A stretch of DNA of 64,000 nucleotides from Bretschneidera sinensis (taxonomy: Eukaryota; Streptophyta; Magnoliopsida; Brassicales; Akaniaceae). The stretch's first letter is position 1. Each line of letters starts with the position of its first letter. Below the pieces are notes generated by a model. That model made no database searches and was not told where the DNA came from. It saw only the letters and a program-made list of their open reading frames with translations. This document shows positions 43,624 to 56,249 of this stretch, in pieces. The DNA lies in assembly GCA_023935145.1 (NCBI GenBank), contig CM043697.1, positions 53,632,501 to 53,696,500 on the forward strand, in the 5' to 3' direction. The position numbers were made by a program, and so were the translations under genes.

Positions 43624-43976
43624 TACCTGGTCTAATGAAGGTGTTTCCAAGTTACTTATTACACTGCAAGTACAGAGGAACATTGTATATAATACTTTAC
43701 AAAGAAAATTTTGGGAAATAAATATGAGCAGAGAAAGTATAACAATCGAGAGAACCTAAATGATAATATCTATGTATAAACGCGCAAAAACAAATCATAT
43801 TAGTTGATGCATGTCATAATTCTTGAAAGACATAAACATACAGTAGCTTTATTTTGTGCAATAAGCAATCACAAGATTTCAATGTAAACAAGCATGCATC
43901 TCTAGTTTTACATATTACAAAAAACATTATATGATAATTGTTTACATAATAAAAAAAGAACAAAAGATTTCCAGTA

Positions 43977-46342
43977 TCATGTTAAGTCATCTCCATATTC
44001 ATCTTCCACTAGGTTATCATCCATAAGTTCATCTTCCATCTTTAGTATGATACCCACTCCACCACCACCATCATCATCGTCAACATCATTTCGAACCAAA
44101 TTGGAAGCATCAACAACATCAAATGTGTCACTAAGCACTTGTTCTCCCGGTTTCTCTTTCAATAGATGATTCATCACCCATGTCAAAGGTATACCAAAGT
44201 TTCGCATGTTTGACAATATGCCAATCTTTGAGCCTTTCATAAATAGCATAATATAATTTCTTGGCTTGTGATGCCAACACAAAAGGGTCATCATGCAAAT
44301 TAACACCAGTATGTATCGAATGTGAGAAATTCACAAGAGAGAACCTGATATTATCCACCTTATAACCTCTTTTAATATCAATCCAATCACATTTGAATAG
44401 CATGATCTTGTATCTACCAGAATAATTTAATTCAATAATGTCCTTCAATACGCCATAGTAATTAACATCTCTTTCAACAGGTCGTCTATCTCTTGCACTA
44501 GCATAACTAGTTGTTTTGACAGTCACAACAACACCACTGTTTTGAGTTTTTAAGTATCTCTCGCGTTATTTGGTGTGAAACCTATATTCATTGATAATAT
44601 AACCAGTATATCTGCGAACCACTTCACTAGGACCACGAGGAATCAATCTAATTTGGTCTGTAACTTCTGCATTTCGTTCCTCATCCATACGTGCAACCTA
44701 GATTAAGAAGTGGTCAATTTAATATTTAAGCTTTATGAACTAAAAACTTGTAAGTATAGTCTACTATACTTACTCTATTACGAAACCAATCATGGAAAGT
44801 ATGACATTGGATTCTCTCGATTTAATGTTGTGATAAACAACGTGGCCGATTTTGTCTCTTAACAAATTCCTCATGTTGTCTACATACAAAATCTTATATA
44901 AGAATCTAAAATAAAGCTTTGGAGGATTAAATAAGGTTTATGTTTTTGGCAAGAAAACTAAAATTTGTTTGCTTACTTTTGAAATGGGATGACTGCTCAT
45001 AATTAAAAAGAACATATTGATGTGCTTGCACCAAAGTTTGCTTGTCAAGTGTAACTCGTAAGACCCTTTTACACTTCTTCACATTTTTTATTCTTGCCCA
45101 AAGGTTGACCGGAGGTGAATAAAATAGATTCTTCCTCCAAATTTGGATTTTCATCTTCATCATTTCGTAGTGTTCAGTTAAACCTAATCTCAACACCTGA
45201 TAGGTAGCGTGAACAAAAAGTTGAGCATTCTTGTGCTAAGTAATTTTCTGCAATAGATCCCTCTGGATGAGCTCTATTACGTACAAAAGACTTGAGTGTA
45301 AAAATGAACCTATATAAACATAATTTTAAAACACAATCATAAGGAACATTAAAGATTGTATTACCTTTATAAGTGTAACTCAAAATATTATACACCTAAA
45401 AGGGTGCTTTTCAATAAGATACATTCGTTGGTTATTGGTCCAACAATTTTTGCCTCGGTTTCCAAATGAATAACCAAATGCACCATGATAGTGAAAATAT
45501 ATGGAGGGAAAATCTTTTCCATTTGGCAAAGAATTAAAATAATCCGAGACTCAAATAGCTCGATGTCACATTCATGCAAAACTTTAGAGCATATTCATAT
45601 GAAATAATGACATAAATCAATTATAATAGAGGTAAATCTATCAGGTAAAGAACCTCGTATAGCTATAGGAAGAAGTTCTTGCATGAGAACATGGCAATCA
45701 TAGCTTTTGAGGCCTATCAACTTCCATTGTTTGAGCTGCACATAACGAGAGATATTGGATGAGTATTCACCTGGAGTTTTCGTCTCTTTGAGAATCTTTA
45801 GTAAAGCAACTTTTTCTTTTGAAGTCATAGCATAACAAGCTTTAGGCGTAATATCTTTACCGCTTATAGGATACTTTCTCAACTGAAGTACACTTCTTAT
45901 ACCTATATGTTTGAGGTCACGTTGTGCGTTATCGTTATCCTTTGAATTCTCTTCTTGACCTAACAACGTACCAATAATTATCACACACATTCTTTTCTAT
46001 GTGCATCACATCAAGATTGTGACGCAATGGATGATGCTCCCAATAAGGCAAAGTGAAAAAAATGCTTTTTTTCTTCCAACGCCCCTCATCATAATCATTA
46101 CTATCATCTTCAAAGCTCTCCAATTGCCTCAACATTTCTGTCCCTGATAACGGTTTAGGTGCACATCTATGTTCTTCAGTTCCATCATAAGAATGTTTAT
46201 CAGTTTGAAAGTTATGGTTAGGTTCTAACCATCGACGATGACACATGTAACAATGTTTTCTACTATGATGCAAATAGAAAGATGAGGTGTCAAAGCCATA
46301 ATGAGGACATGCATATCTCACCCTAGTACTCCACCTAGACAA
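43977..46342 (-). pseudogene. TNP2-like CACTA transposase remnant (Transposase_21, DUF4218, DUF4216)
   Basis: 46342-45935 carries ...LSGTEMLRQLE..., KKKSIFFTLPYWEHHPLRHN, LDVMHIEKNVCDN (Transposase_21). 45990-45595 and 45579-45174 carry DUF4218-type blocks (LKSYDCHVLMQELLPIAIRG, SFVRNRAHPEGSIAENYL, CSTFCSRYLSG) in broken frames. 44526-44131 carries DUF4216 (RPVERDVNYYGVLKDIIELN, LFKCDWIDIKRGYKVD, DDPFVLASQAKKLYYAIYER). The N-terminal zinc-binding domain and the segment with the first catalytic acidic residues are missing, and several frameshifts are present, so it cannot supply transposase. An acidic tail (DDDDGGGG) ends it near 44050. Confidence 0.85.
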
Positions 46343-46369
46343 GTTGCCATATGTGCTCTGTACTTACGT

Positions 46370-46750
46370 ATTTTTAATCCGTAAATATAGATCATGATCT
46401 ATACTGACAGATATTTAATCCGTAAGTATATACATGATCTATAGTGACAGAAATTTTAATTCGTCAATATAGCTTATATATACACTGACGGATTAAAAAT
46501 CTGTAAGTATATATCATGATCTATACTTATGGATTAAAAAACCGTCAGCATAGATATGATATGTACTTACGAATTCTTAGTCCGTCAGTGTATATGTGAG
46601 CTATATAGTGATGACAGTTTAAATCCGTTAGTATAACTCTAAGTTATACTTACAGAGTTTTAAATCCGTCGGTATAGACCAGATATACTGATGAAGTTTA
46701 AATCCGTCAGTATAGCCATCCGTCAGTAAATTGCATTTTTTTTTGTTGTG
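46370..46750. repeat. right subterminal repeats and TIR of the CACTA element
   Basis: About ten ATCCGTCAGTATAG / CTATACTTACGGATT-type motifs, with GGATT in place of the GGTT seen at the left end. It ends ...TTTTTTTTTGTTGTG at 46750. Confidence 0.8.
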
Positions 46751-46753
46751 ATT

Positions 46754-48560
46754 CCTGATCCCAATGGTTTGTTAATGCACCATTTTCTTGATATAAACAT
46801 AATCTTCTTCTTATTGTTGAGATGATAAAGAGATAGTAGAGAGAAAGTTTTGCTTCTTCTCAACACTAAAAAAACTTTAGACAAGCTGCACTATTTCTTT
46901 TTGTTATTGTAGGAGTGTAGGATCATGGTTGTCAAAATTAAAACTATTGAAAGCAACACTACAGATAATTTCCATCTCCTTGAAAATTTCTTCTTCAATT
47001 TACAGGATTATGAGATCATGTGGATTTTGTCGTTCTATATACAGACAGAAGACCAACGTGTTATATTTGTGGAATAGTCATTCTGTGATTGTTGAGTAAT
47101 TTAAATGATAGAAGTTGAGTAAGGGAGGATCAAAGAAAGAAACAATGATATGATGTTGAATTTTGATGAATGGTGGTTCATGTTGATAAGGAATATAGAA
47201 ATGGTGAGTATATATATATATATATATATATATGAGGGGGGGGGGTAGTGCAAGACTAAAGGCTTATTGATTATACTAAATGGGTTTACATTGCATTGTA
47301 TAGGCTAACAATACAAGCAGTAACTAACAATCCTAACCAATTAACAAACTTAATCAATTCATAACTATCTAATTCTTTACTTAGTTACTCCACTAATTCT
47401 AACTACAATCCGTATCATATAAATTATTTATTTCCGAATTGCTTTGATTTTGATTTTAGGGTTCTTTTGCTAACACTTTCACAATTAGGTAAATTTTAAG
47501 GTTATTTCGCGATTGGATTTACGAAGTCATTCCACCAAAGCTTGGTATAGATGAAGATATGTTTACTTACATTTAGACATTTTTATCAAATAGTTTGCAC
47601 GCATAACCAATTTAGATGAACACAACTGTAGAAAAAATAAAATAAAACATAAAACTCACTTTTATAAAATAATTGGCTTTTTATAGTACGAAAAAACCCA
47701 ACGCAAATACTCCTTTTGACGCACTTTATATTTCACAATACACTATTCATCTTATTAAATGATTTTTTTAAAAAAAATTTAAATTAATGTGTGTTAAATT
47801 AAACATAATGTGCATAGCACATGATCACTCAATCAAAGACATTTTTATCGTTAAAAATGTCATATTGGCATTTTACATAATTTTTTTGGGTGTAATTTAT
47901 CAACAATGACTTATTTATATAGTGCATATTAATCTTTTAAGATGAGTTGTTTAAGTTGCAAACTAGTGGATTTCATTGCAAGTATTATTAAAACTAAGAA
48001 TGAACTTGTAATTTACCAAAAAAATGTGTAATTTTTCAACAGTGATTTATTTAAATAGTACATATTAGTCTTTTAAGATGTGTTGTTTAAGTTGCAAACT
48101 AATGGACTTGGTTGTAAGTATAACTAAATTTAAGAATGAATTCACCCCTGTTTATCTTGTTGCTAATTGACTTTTTTCTAGAGCAATGATTTAGAACCTC
48201 TCACTTTTATCATCTACTAGTGTCACCAAAAGTTGGATTAGTAACGAACTGGCATCAAAATGACAAATTTACTCTTATGAAATCACTATAACGAGTGAAT
48301 TTCTTGGTTTTAATTAGCTCTGTGTCATGGTGATTTAAACAAGTGACCGGTTAGGATGTCCCATAGCAGCACTCCCTTCTTCTACTACCACAGGAACCAT
48401 AAAAGTTTCATCTTAATAGAAACTCCCAAAACATTATGGTATTTGAACTCTGAAATTGAATTCAAGCAGTCTCAAAGAGAAGCGGGCAAAAAATTAACAG
48501 ATAAATTAAGGATAGCCAAATGATAAATTTGATACAACAAGAACAACTGAGATAAAGAGA
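46754..48560. other. intergenic between CACTA element and patellin gene
   Basis: 47146-47400 matches 39343-39600. (TA)n at 47209-47233 is followed by a G run. A tandem duplication of about 135 bp starts at 47891 (TGTAATTTATCAACA) and 48026 (TGTAATTTTTCAACA). Nothing coding was seen. The 3' UTR of the patellin gene should lie just left of 48561. Confidence 0.5.
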
Positions 48561-50575
48561 TCATCTTTTTTGTATTTTACAGCCAGAATCCATATTCATC
48601 AAAGGCAAAGTCTCTTTCTTGAGGATGATGTACATTGGAACAGTGGGTTTGGTTTTATATCTATAGAGAACCTTCTTTTTCTTGTATGTCCCATTATCAA
48701 TGCTGATCGCTATCTTCCCTGGTTCACTAATGTAAAATGAATTTCTAACACTTTGTGTCCCTTTCCTTTCCTTTTCATTTTGAAGCAAAACCTTGTAGGA
48801 CCCTTCATCATCCGGAATGAACTCCTCCTTGTAGGACACCTCCCATCCCACAACTGTTAGATCCCAAACTATGGTCACCCCAACCTAAACAGCACAAAAA
48901 TAACCCAAAACACAAGATTAGATTATCAAAGTTTTCGAGTGAGAGAAGAGGAGAAGAGTGCCTACGCCCTTCAATTTCTCTCTCTCTCTCTCATTTATTG
49001 TATTCTCCCTCCAAAACTCTCAAACAAGAGAATTAAAATGTTTGAAGTTTAGAGAGATTTGGAGGTATAAAGGTATCAAGATCCTCTCATTTCCATTAAA
49101 AATAACTCTTAAATGAAAAAGTACATAAACTTTTTCCTTTCCGTCCATTCCCCTCATTTCAAACATAGAGTTAAACAAGAGATACATGTACTCGTTCATT
49201 TCATTTCATTCTCCTCAATCCAAGGTTACTCAAATCGGAGTTTTTTTTTACAAAGGGCAAATAAGTACTATGGCAAGTTTAATTCGAGAGACTGTTAATT
49301 ACCTCATCAACTGGAATTTGGATGCACTTGGTTGAATTTTTTTTGACAATGAGGTCTAGAACTTTGTCCTCATGGAAGAACTCATCATCATTCTCTCTTT
49401 TGAGACCACCATATTCAACAGGAAGATTTTCTGGGGCTATAAACCTAACAAGTTTGAGTAAAAAAGTTAATAGATTGACAACAAAACAAGAACTCAGATA
49501 TTGAAACTAGAAAATTAAATTAGTATTCTCACTTGAGAAGAGTCTTAGTAACTTTAGATGGTCTGGCAAAGACAAACTTGTTCTTAGTTCTTTGACTCAT
49601 GAGCTTTGAACTTAATACATGGGATGCATAGTCCCAAAAAGGAGCATTGATGATTATCTGCAAAAGTAAAAATAAAAATAAACATAAATATAAATATGCC
49701 ATATTTCAATTCGAAATTTGCAGACTCATATTTCAATTACTAGAATCCTAATTAGTTGCATTTACACTTACATCTCTATAAATGAGCTCAGGATAATGCT
49801 CTTGAAATGTGATCAAGGCTTTCTTGCTAACGTAGTGTAGCTCCTTCATGGCAGGCCCTGGAGAGTTCTTCAAATCTGTAATCAGAACTATAGAATCTGC
49901 CCCACCAACTCTGAAGTTAAGTTCCTTAATACCCTTTTCTATGAATTGGACTCTCCACCTCAGAAACTTTTCACAATTCTCTTTTGTCCCAAATATTTTG
50001 TGGTACAAATCCCTGTCCCTCAAGGCCCCAAAAACATTGAAATACAAAGGGTGACCTTCCTTGTCTCTACTACTTATGTACACAATCTTTTCAACAGAAG
50101 GATCAAGATTTTCTTCAAGAATTCCATCCGCGTTGTATTCCTTTCTCCATTTTAGTGTCCTTCGAAGCATCTCAAATGCCTCATGAACCTTAAAATCTCT
50201 TGCTTTCAAGAATTTCACCAGTACAATATCTGTGCCTTCATGGCCTTTACTTGGCAATAAAGGTACCCCCCAAAGGGTAATCTCCTTGAGTTGGTCTCTC
50301 GCCTTTCTGGTTTCGCTGGCTGACAAATTTTTGTTGGTTTTCACCAATAGATAATTCTCAAGAATGGCGTCTTCAACCATGCACCTGAATTCCAACAATG
50401 CCCTTTTCTTTCTCTGCTTTTTGTCAAATTTGATCAACTTTCCATCTTGATGAAATGATGATTCAAAATGTTGTTCTTGATGAGTTTCTTGGTCATTTAC
50501 TTCCTCAGCCTCATTTTCATCATGAACCTTCCTGTTTCCACTGGCTTTGTGGCTCTTCCCTCTCTGTTTCGACAT
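48561..50575 (-). CDS. patellin-like Sec14-GOLD phosphoinositide-binding protein (complete)
   Basis: Four exons join in phase: 50575-49772, 49657-49533, 49444-49303, 48884-48561, giving 1395 bases and 464 residues. Donors are GTAAGT, GTGAGA and GTAATT; acceptors are TTGCAG, TTGTTAG and TTTAG. Residues 1-95 are charged and low-complexity (short for a patellin). CRAL-TRIO-N lies around 96-145 (EITLWGVPLLPSK, DIVLVKFLKARDFKVHEAFE). The Sec14/CRAL-TRIO domain covers about 160-325 (DKEGHPLYFNVFGAL, LITDLKNSPGPAMKEL, FQEHYPELIYRDIIINAPFW, FIAPENLPVEYGGL). The C-terminal GOLD domain covers about 345-450 and ends in a basic tail. Patellins act in membrane traffic at the cell plate and plasma membrane. 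Which of the Arabidopsis PATL subgroups this belongs to cannot be settled here. No lesion was seen. Confidence 0.93.
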
Positions 50576-50653
50576 TTATTTGATTGGCGGGGGGCTCTTC
50601 CTTTGCCGGAAATCTGAATCTAGGAGGGGCAATAGGGAGAGAAAGAGAAGGTC

Positions 50654-50660
50654 AAATATA
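50654..50660 (-). promoter_or_regulatory. candidate TATA box of the patellin gene
   Basis: TATATTT on the minus strand lies about 80 bases upstream of the ATG, followed by a CT-rich leader (TTCTCTTTCTCTCCC), a common arrangement in plant promoters. Confidence 0.4.
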
Positions 50661-51661
50661 TCAGAGATGTTCTTTCCACTTTCTATGGAACCCACCTAAT
50701 TTGATCAAAGCTAAGATGAGTTTTCAAATCCCAACCGTTAGTTAACTGGCGCCAAATTTAGGTGGATCTCTGATGGCAGTAACTGACTAAACTGCACCGA
50801 ATGTTCAATTCCTATAATTGACCAAAGAGAACAGAAAGTAATGATCTGGCAGGCCGTTGTGGGAGGAAGAAAAGGCTGCAAGTTTCGAGAATTACGAGTA
50901 CTATTTATTTCTATTGCCACAGCCTTGTATTTGTGCTTTTATCAATCAGACGAAAAGGCCCTTAATCTAATCCATACTATTGTAAAATAAAGTCCGTGTG
51001 TTGTGTTGTTATGCGTAAAGTATATTAAATTTTAAAATTTTAATATATATTAAAAAAATTATTTTATTTTTTTTAATAATTACTCTTAAATATATTATTA
51101 ATACTATCTTTTTTTCCCTACTCTTTACAAAACTTTGTTGTACTTTTTACCTGTGGTCATGTCCGGGCTTTAATAGTTATTTGAATTTATTTAACTATGT
51201 TATTTTAATGTGCGAGGTTATATTGTATTACCAATTGAAATTTTTTACTAAAAAATAGATTATAGATATTAGTATGACCTACCATATAATATTTTGGACA
51301 TATCTATGCAATTAGTTATTTTTTAATTTTATCATGAGCTTATTATTCTTGCTAAAAGCATTTATTTGAGATATATATCCAAATCAATAAACGTCCAACC
51401 ACCACTACTTCGTCTTAATATCAATTGGATATATTTTCATTTAAATTTCTCTTATTGCAATTGTTTGTCTATGTATAAACTTTTGAATAAAACAAATATC
51501 ATTAAATAACTAGTCACTTAAATCTTTATAATTGATCTTTATAGATTTTATTTACCACCATCATAATTGAAAAGATATAATATTGTAGATTAGCTTATTT
51601 TTAGTTAAGAATTTTTGTGATTTTAATATTTAATCTTAGGTTTCAAATTAAACATATAGTA

Positions 51662-51701
<40 letters not shown>

Positions 51702-52758
51702 TGATACAAAAGCAACTATTAATTTATGTATTTATGACATTTATTTAAAATGTTTGTTTTTCCATTGACTTATCGTTTAAGTTTTACCAACTCTTTTTTC
51801 ATCGTATGCTTTGGTATATATAAAACTATCGTTTTATAATCACATGATTAACTTAATTCATTAGATATATATAAATTCACAGTCTCAAGATATTAAAGAA
51901 TATTGTAATTGAATACTTCTTTTTAAATTTTGTTTATCACGAAATTTGATTTGGCTTTATTAATCAAGATTACATTATTTAAAACTGAATGTATTCAATT
52001 TAACACATAGAATAATGAAACCCTCTATGGTAAAATATTATTTAATGAATTCATTTTTTAGATATCTAATTTAATTTAGTTACTACTTAATTTGATTGTA
52101 TTCTTTATTTTAGGTGTTCTATAAACTTACTAGATTGAGCTTTATATGGCTCGCATAACTTCAAATACCAAAGTTCTGTTTTGTTTAAAAATATATACAT
52201 TAAAAAAAAGTGTCATGTAAACTCAATTTCTTCTTTTTTAATGATGTAATTTTATTTAATATATAATTTTAATTTTCTATTTAAATATTAAGTTCAATAA
52301 TTTTTTATATTGAATTCTTATTAAAATACTCCTTATATTTAGTTTTAATTTATTGGGCTTTATAACCTTAAGCTTTTATAAAGTTTATGAATTTAACTTT
52401 ACATTATAATTAGATATTAAACGAATACTATTTTTATTGGACTTTATTATTTTAAGCTTTTATAATGTTTATTGTTGAACTTTATATTCAAATTAATTAT
52501 AAAACGAAAAACTACGCAGTTTCATGTTTGAAATGAAAAAAAAAAAACTAAACACATGTTAATGTAATAACACCAATGTATTCATAAGCGTGCCCGGGGC
52601 GGGGCTAGGCAGACCAAAAACACCCAGTCACCTTTTAAGTGTTTCTTTCTCGGGGTGTTCATTTTTTTGAGCCCCAAGCATACGCCCCATGAAGCTTTTT
52701 TAAAAATCTTAAAATTTAAAAAAAAAAACGCAAGTTAAAGGTTCAAACCTATGACTTG
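50661..52758. other. AT-rich intergenic DNA upstream of the patellin gene
   Basis: No gene was seen. (TA)n at 51671-51698. 52585-52710 contains a GC-rich GGGGCGTATGCTTGGGGC-type block (minus strand) with a relative near 61440-61510, on the other side of the chromovirus. Confidence 0.5.
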
Positions 52759-54540
52759 TGTAATACCCGTATTTGTAAAACAATGATAAAAAAATATTTT
52801 AGTAAATATGACATTGAGTTAAAATTATATATATATATATATATAAATGCAAAAAGGTAAAAAATTTTATAATACAATTTATAAAAAAAAAATGAACGTC
52901 CAGTCCAAAATGTCCCAAAAGGCAGAAGAAGAAAGTAAAATAAAAAATAAGAGGCAAAACGTGGTAGCAGCAACTGCCAAGTTAATTTGGTGGATTATAT
53001 TACTTCCACCTTAGCCAATTCATGGCAGCCTAAGGGAGGAAGAAATGTGCATGTAGGACGCATGCACATTTCGTGGATGCTGAGATTTGCAGTTGATTTT
53101 GGGACTGTCGAAGATTTTTTACAAAATCTTACTTATATATATACACACTTATATTTCACTTACCAAATTTTGTTAGTTTCCTTCAAATTCCTCATTTTCT
53201 TTAAACACTTGGAGATAAAAAAAAAAAAAAAAAGGTTAAAAGAGCAAAATTTTGAAGGAGTTTATTGTGGAATTCCATGAAGAATCACGAGACGCTATCA
53301 GAAAAATAGAAGGTAATAACATAATGTTTATTTTGGAAATTTTAGCATTCATGAAATTTCCCGGATCAAAGTAAGAATTTTCAAAGGGTGTGGTTTATAA
53401 AGAATTTAAGAAATAATTAGAAATTTAATATAAATATTATGTCATGTGTTAACGATCAGCAACTGAGAGAAATTTCTGAGAGGAATAGGAAAGGCAAAGA
53501 GGTGATCCACAGGTAATTTTAAGTGCTACGTGGTGAGTTAGATTTACTTTAAGTAATCTAAATAAAAAAAATGAAATTATCTAGTGATAATATTAATTAA
53601 ATTATTAGCTTATGCTTTGGTGATAGATAAAAAAAAATTTGATTAATAAGTATGATACGAATTTTGGTCATATAGAAAATTATTGGGGGAGAAATAATAT
53701 TTTTTTAATAATAAGTTGATTTAATAATAAAAGTGATAAGTGAAATTTTTGATGAGTTATGGTTGATGTTTTGATACGAATTATGAGGAGATGAAAATTA
53801 GTGGATCTTGACAAGCTAAGATGGATGATTTGATGTGATTTATGATGGGAATGATTTAGTAGAATTTTTTATAATAATTTGAGGAAAGACAAGATAGCTA
53901 AATTTAAATATTTGAATTCATTTTTGTTTTATTTTTTATTTTTTATGTTATTGCTCAGATACATATTTCATATCATTGTTCATATGCATATGCATTAAAT
54001 AAAAGAAAAGAACAGGAAAGACAGCCGGTCTAATAAAAATGAAAGAACCGGGAAGGCAGCCGGTCTAATGAAAATGAAAGAACTGGAAAGGCAGTTGGTC
54101 TAATGAGAATAAAAGAACCGAGAAGGCAGCCGGTCTAAATGAGAATGAAAGAACCGGGAAGGCAGCCGGTCTAAGATAAAAACATGTCGACATATGTTCC
54201 CTGATAATAATTCATGCATTGCATCTGTTTTAATTATTGCTTACATTATTGAAGTGCTGATGTGTGGTGTGTTATTGTGAATTTATTTATAGATGAATGA
54301 ATCTCACAGAGAGACAGTTATGATGATAAGAACCATCTAAATGGTAGACTTTATAATGTGAACCTTATTACGAGGTAATTATAAGATAATTGATAGTCTT
54401 AAGGTGAACCAATAAATAAGAAGAAGAGATTGATAGAGAATTGATCTTATGACATGTGTAGTGATAGTAGAAAGTTATTATCCAGTGATGTGAAATATAA
54501 TTGATTTAATATTGAAAGATTATTTATTTTAATATAATTT
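52759..54540 (+). repeat. 5' LTR of the chromovirus, uninverted part
   Basis: Collinear with 59227-60990. It contains (TA)n at 52826-52845 and five minisatellite units at 54009-54178. It stops at 54540, where the inverted block begins. Confidence 0.85.
54009..54178. repeat. LTR minisatellite, unit about 35 bp, five copies
   Basis: Unit GAAAGAACCGGGAAGGCAGC followed by CGGTCTAATGAAAAT. The related LTR at 10189 has one copy, and the 3' LTR has about six diverged ones (60461-60658). Confidence 0.9.
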
Positions 54541-54993
54541 ATTTTAATCCTCCACTTTCTTACTTTTTATGCAGTCAACAGAATCATAAAACCTAATGCT
54601 TTAATACCAAAATTGTAATGACCCATCTCGGGTTGGACACCCCCGAGATGATGTTGTCATATTTTGAAAATCTCAGCACGACACATATATGCAACAGTAA
54701 AAATAATACTAACAAAAATTCTCTTACATCAATCCTCACCCTCAATAGGGAAGATACATCAATCTAATATCGACTAAACATAATATAGAACGTAAAATGC
54801 ATGAATATTTACAAACAAATTTTTTTATTTTTCATTTTCTCTTTTGTTTGAGAATGTTAACACGTACGTGACTTACAGAAAATGATTTTGTCTAACTCTC
54901 AACCCACCAAACTATTTTTCCTGTCTGCTATCTGAAATCATTGTACAATGAGGGAGGAGCTTCACAAGCTTAGTGAATTAAATTTACTAGAAG
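54541..54993 (-). repeat. inverted block: LTR 3' end plus primer-binding site
   Basis: The plus strand at 54613-54993 is the reverse complement of the LTR 3' end (10610-10993): it starts TGTAATGACCCATCTCGGGT and ends with TTAGTGAATTAAATTTACTAGAAG. Just outside it, 54609-54598 reads TGGTATTAAAGC on the minus strand, a decayed TGGTATCAGAGC initiator-Met PBS. gag resumes on the plus strand at 54994, so only this segment of about 450 bp is flipped. Confidence 0.85.
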
Positions 54994-56240
54994 ACGTGGA
55001 CGCGCTAGAGCTAGAGTTAGAGTTGTTGATTTGAGAGAGCGTGGTAGACCCCCAATATTTTTTGACAAGTTGAGGTTGAGTCTGAATCTGTGGTTCCTAG
55101 AAGGGAATGTGTTGATAGTATGATTGATATTAGTAATATGATTGATATTAGTAAAGGTATGAGAGAATCTGAAGTTGAAAGAGATGATCTAAGATAAGCT
55201 CTTGCACATGCTCTTGAGAAGTGAAGATAACAGATGATAGAGTTGATAGCTTATAGCATAGACTTGATGAACAGGTTAGAGCAGTGCCTGAGGTTGTTAA
55301 TCCAGTAATGGTAGACATTTAAAAATGGGTGAAAAGTGAGTTTATGCATGAGATGCAGGGAGATATAATTAAGTTAAATGCCTTGTTGTTTAAAGGATCT
55401 ATGAATCCTTTCAAGCCTGAGTTTTGGGAGAAACAAGTAGAAGGAGTATTTGGTATTTACCAATGACTGACAGGCAGATGGTTGCCTTTGCTTCGTTTGA
55501 GTTAGAATGAGAAGTTTTAGAATGATGAGAGGATACTCTTCCTAAGGTAAGTATAGATATTGATAGACTCTTAACCTGAAATAGGTTTAAGGAAGTTTTC
55601 CTTGATAAATACTTTCTTTAGACCTTTAGAGCCCAACAAGATAGAAATTTTATTTATTTGGGGTAAATGTGTTGACTGTGGCTCAGTATGATAGCAGATT
55701 TGTGATCTTATCAATAGTTGTACCAGAAATGGTAGACCTAGAGGATAAGAAGTGTAAGAGGTTCATAGATGAACTATGTTTTAAGAATTGATCAAAACTC
55801 TCTTACATGAGACATATGAATTATGTCAGATTAGTGGATATAGCACTTCAGATTGAATAGGATATGATGGAATTTAGAGGAATGAGGAATTGGCGGAAGA
55901 AGTCTAAATTTGAGGAACCCAGAGGCGATACCAGTATGAGTGTGCAGGGTGAGAGACCACCCAGAGGATGCGTTCTTTATCATAGGAAACTAAAGTACAG
56001 AGTCAGAGGCAAGCAGGATCTATTACTTCTGCAGCTTAGAATACTATTGATGAGGCCCTTAGATTTGAGAGACAGGTTATGGGAACTGGGAGTCATGGCA
56101 AAGGAAGTAAGTATGCCACCAAGGGGAAGTGGTAATCGGATTTAGGATTGAGAGATAAAAGTTTGTTATAGATATATTCAGATAAGATATTTATCCTAGA
56201 ATTGTCAAAGTTTAAAGTGCTTTGTGTGTAGAGAAGGTGG
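54994..56240 (+). pseudogene. chromovirus gag remnant
   Basis: Broken frames show an Arg/Gly-rich start, a Retrotrans_gag core (FKEVFLDKYFL, MTVAQYDSRF-like residues, CKRFIDEL-like) and, in a 93-codon frame at 55864-56145, the linker EFRGMRNWRKKSKFEEPRGD. A degenerate zinc knuckle (CFVCREGGHIN) lies at 56217-56250. There are many stops. Confidence 0.75.
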
Positions 56241-56249
56241 ACATATCAA

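Larger units (their letters stand above)
40228..46750 (-). mobile_element. CACTA (En/Spm) DNA transposon, decayed
   Basis: The left end is TACTACAAAAAAAATTG. The right end, read on the minus strand, is CACAACAAAAAAAAATG (canonical CACTACAAAA). With the 3-bp ATT duplication this defines a 6523-bp element. Subterminal regions (40248-40725, 46370-46735) are packed with direct and inverted copies of ACCGTCAGTATAG/CTATACTGACGGT-like motifs. Two minus-strand genes lie inside: TNP2-like (46342-43977), then TNPA-like (43623-41640), both broken. The order and strand suggest the promoter end is on the right. Confidence 0.88.
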
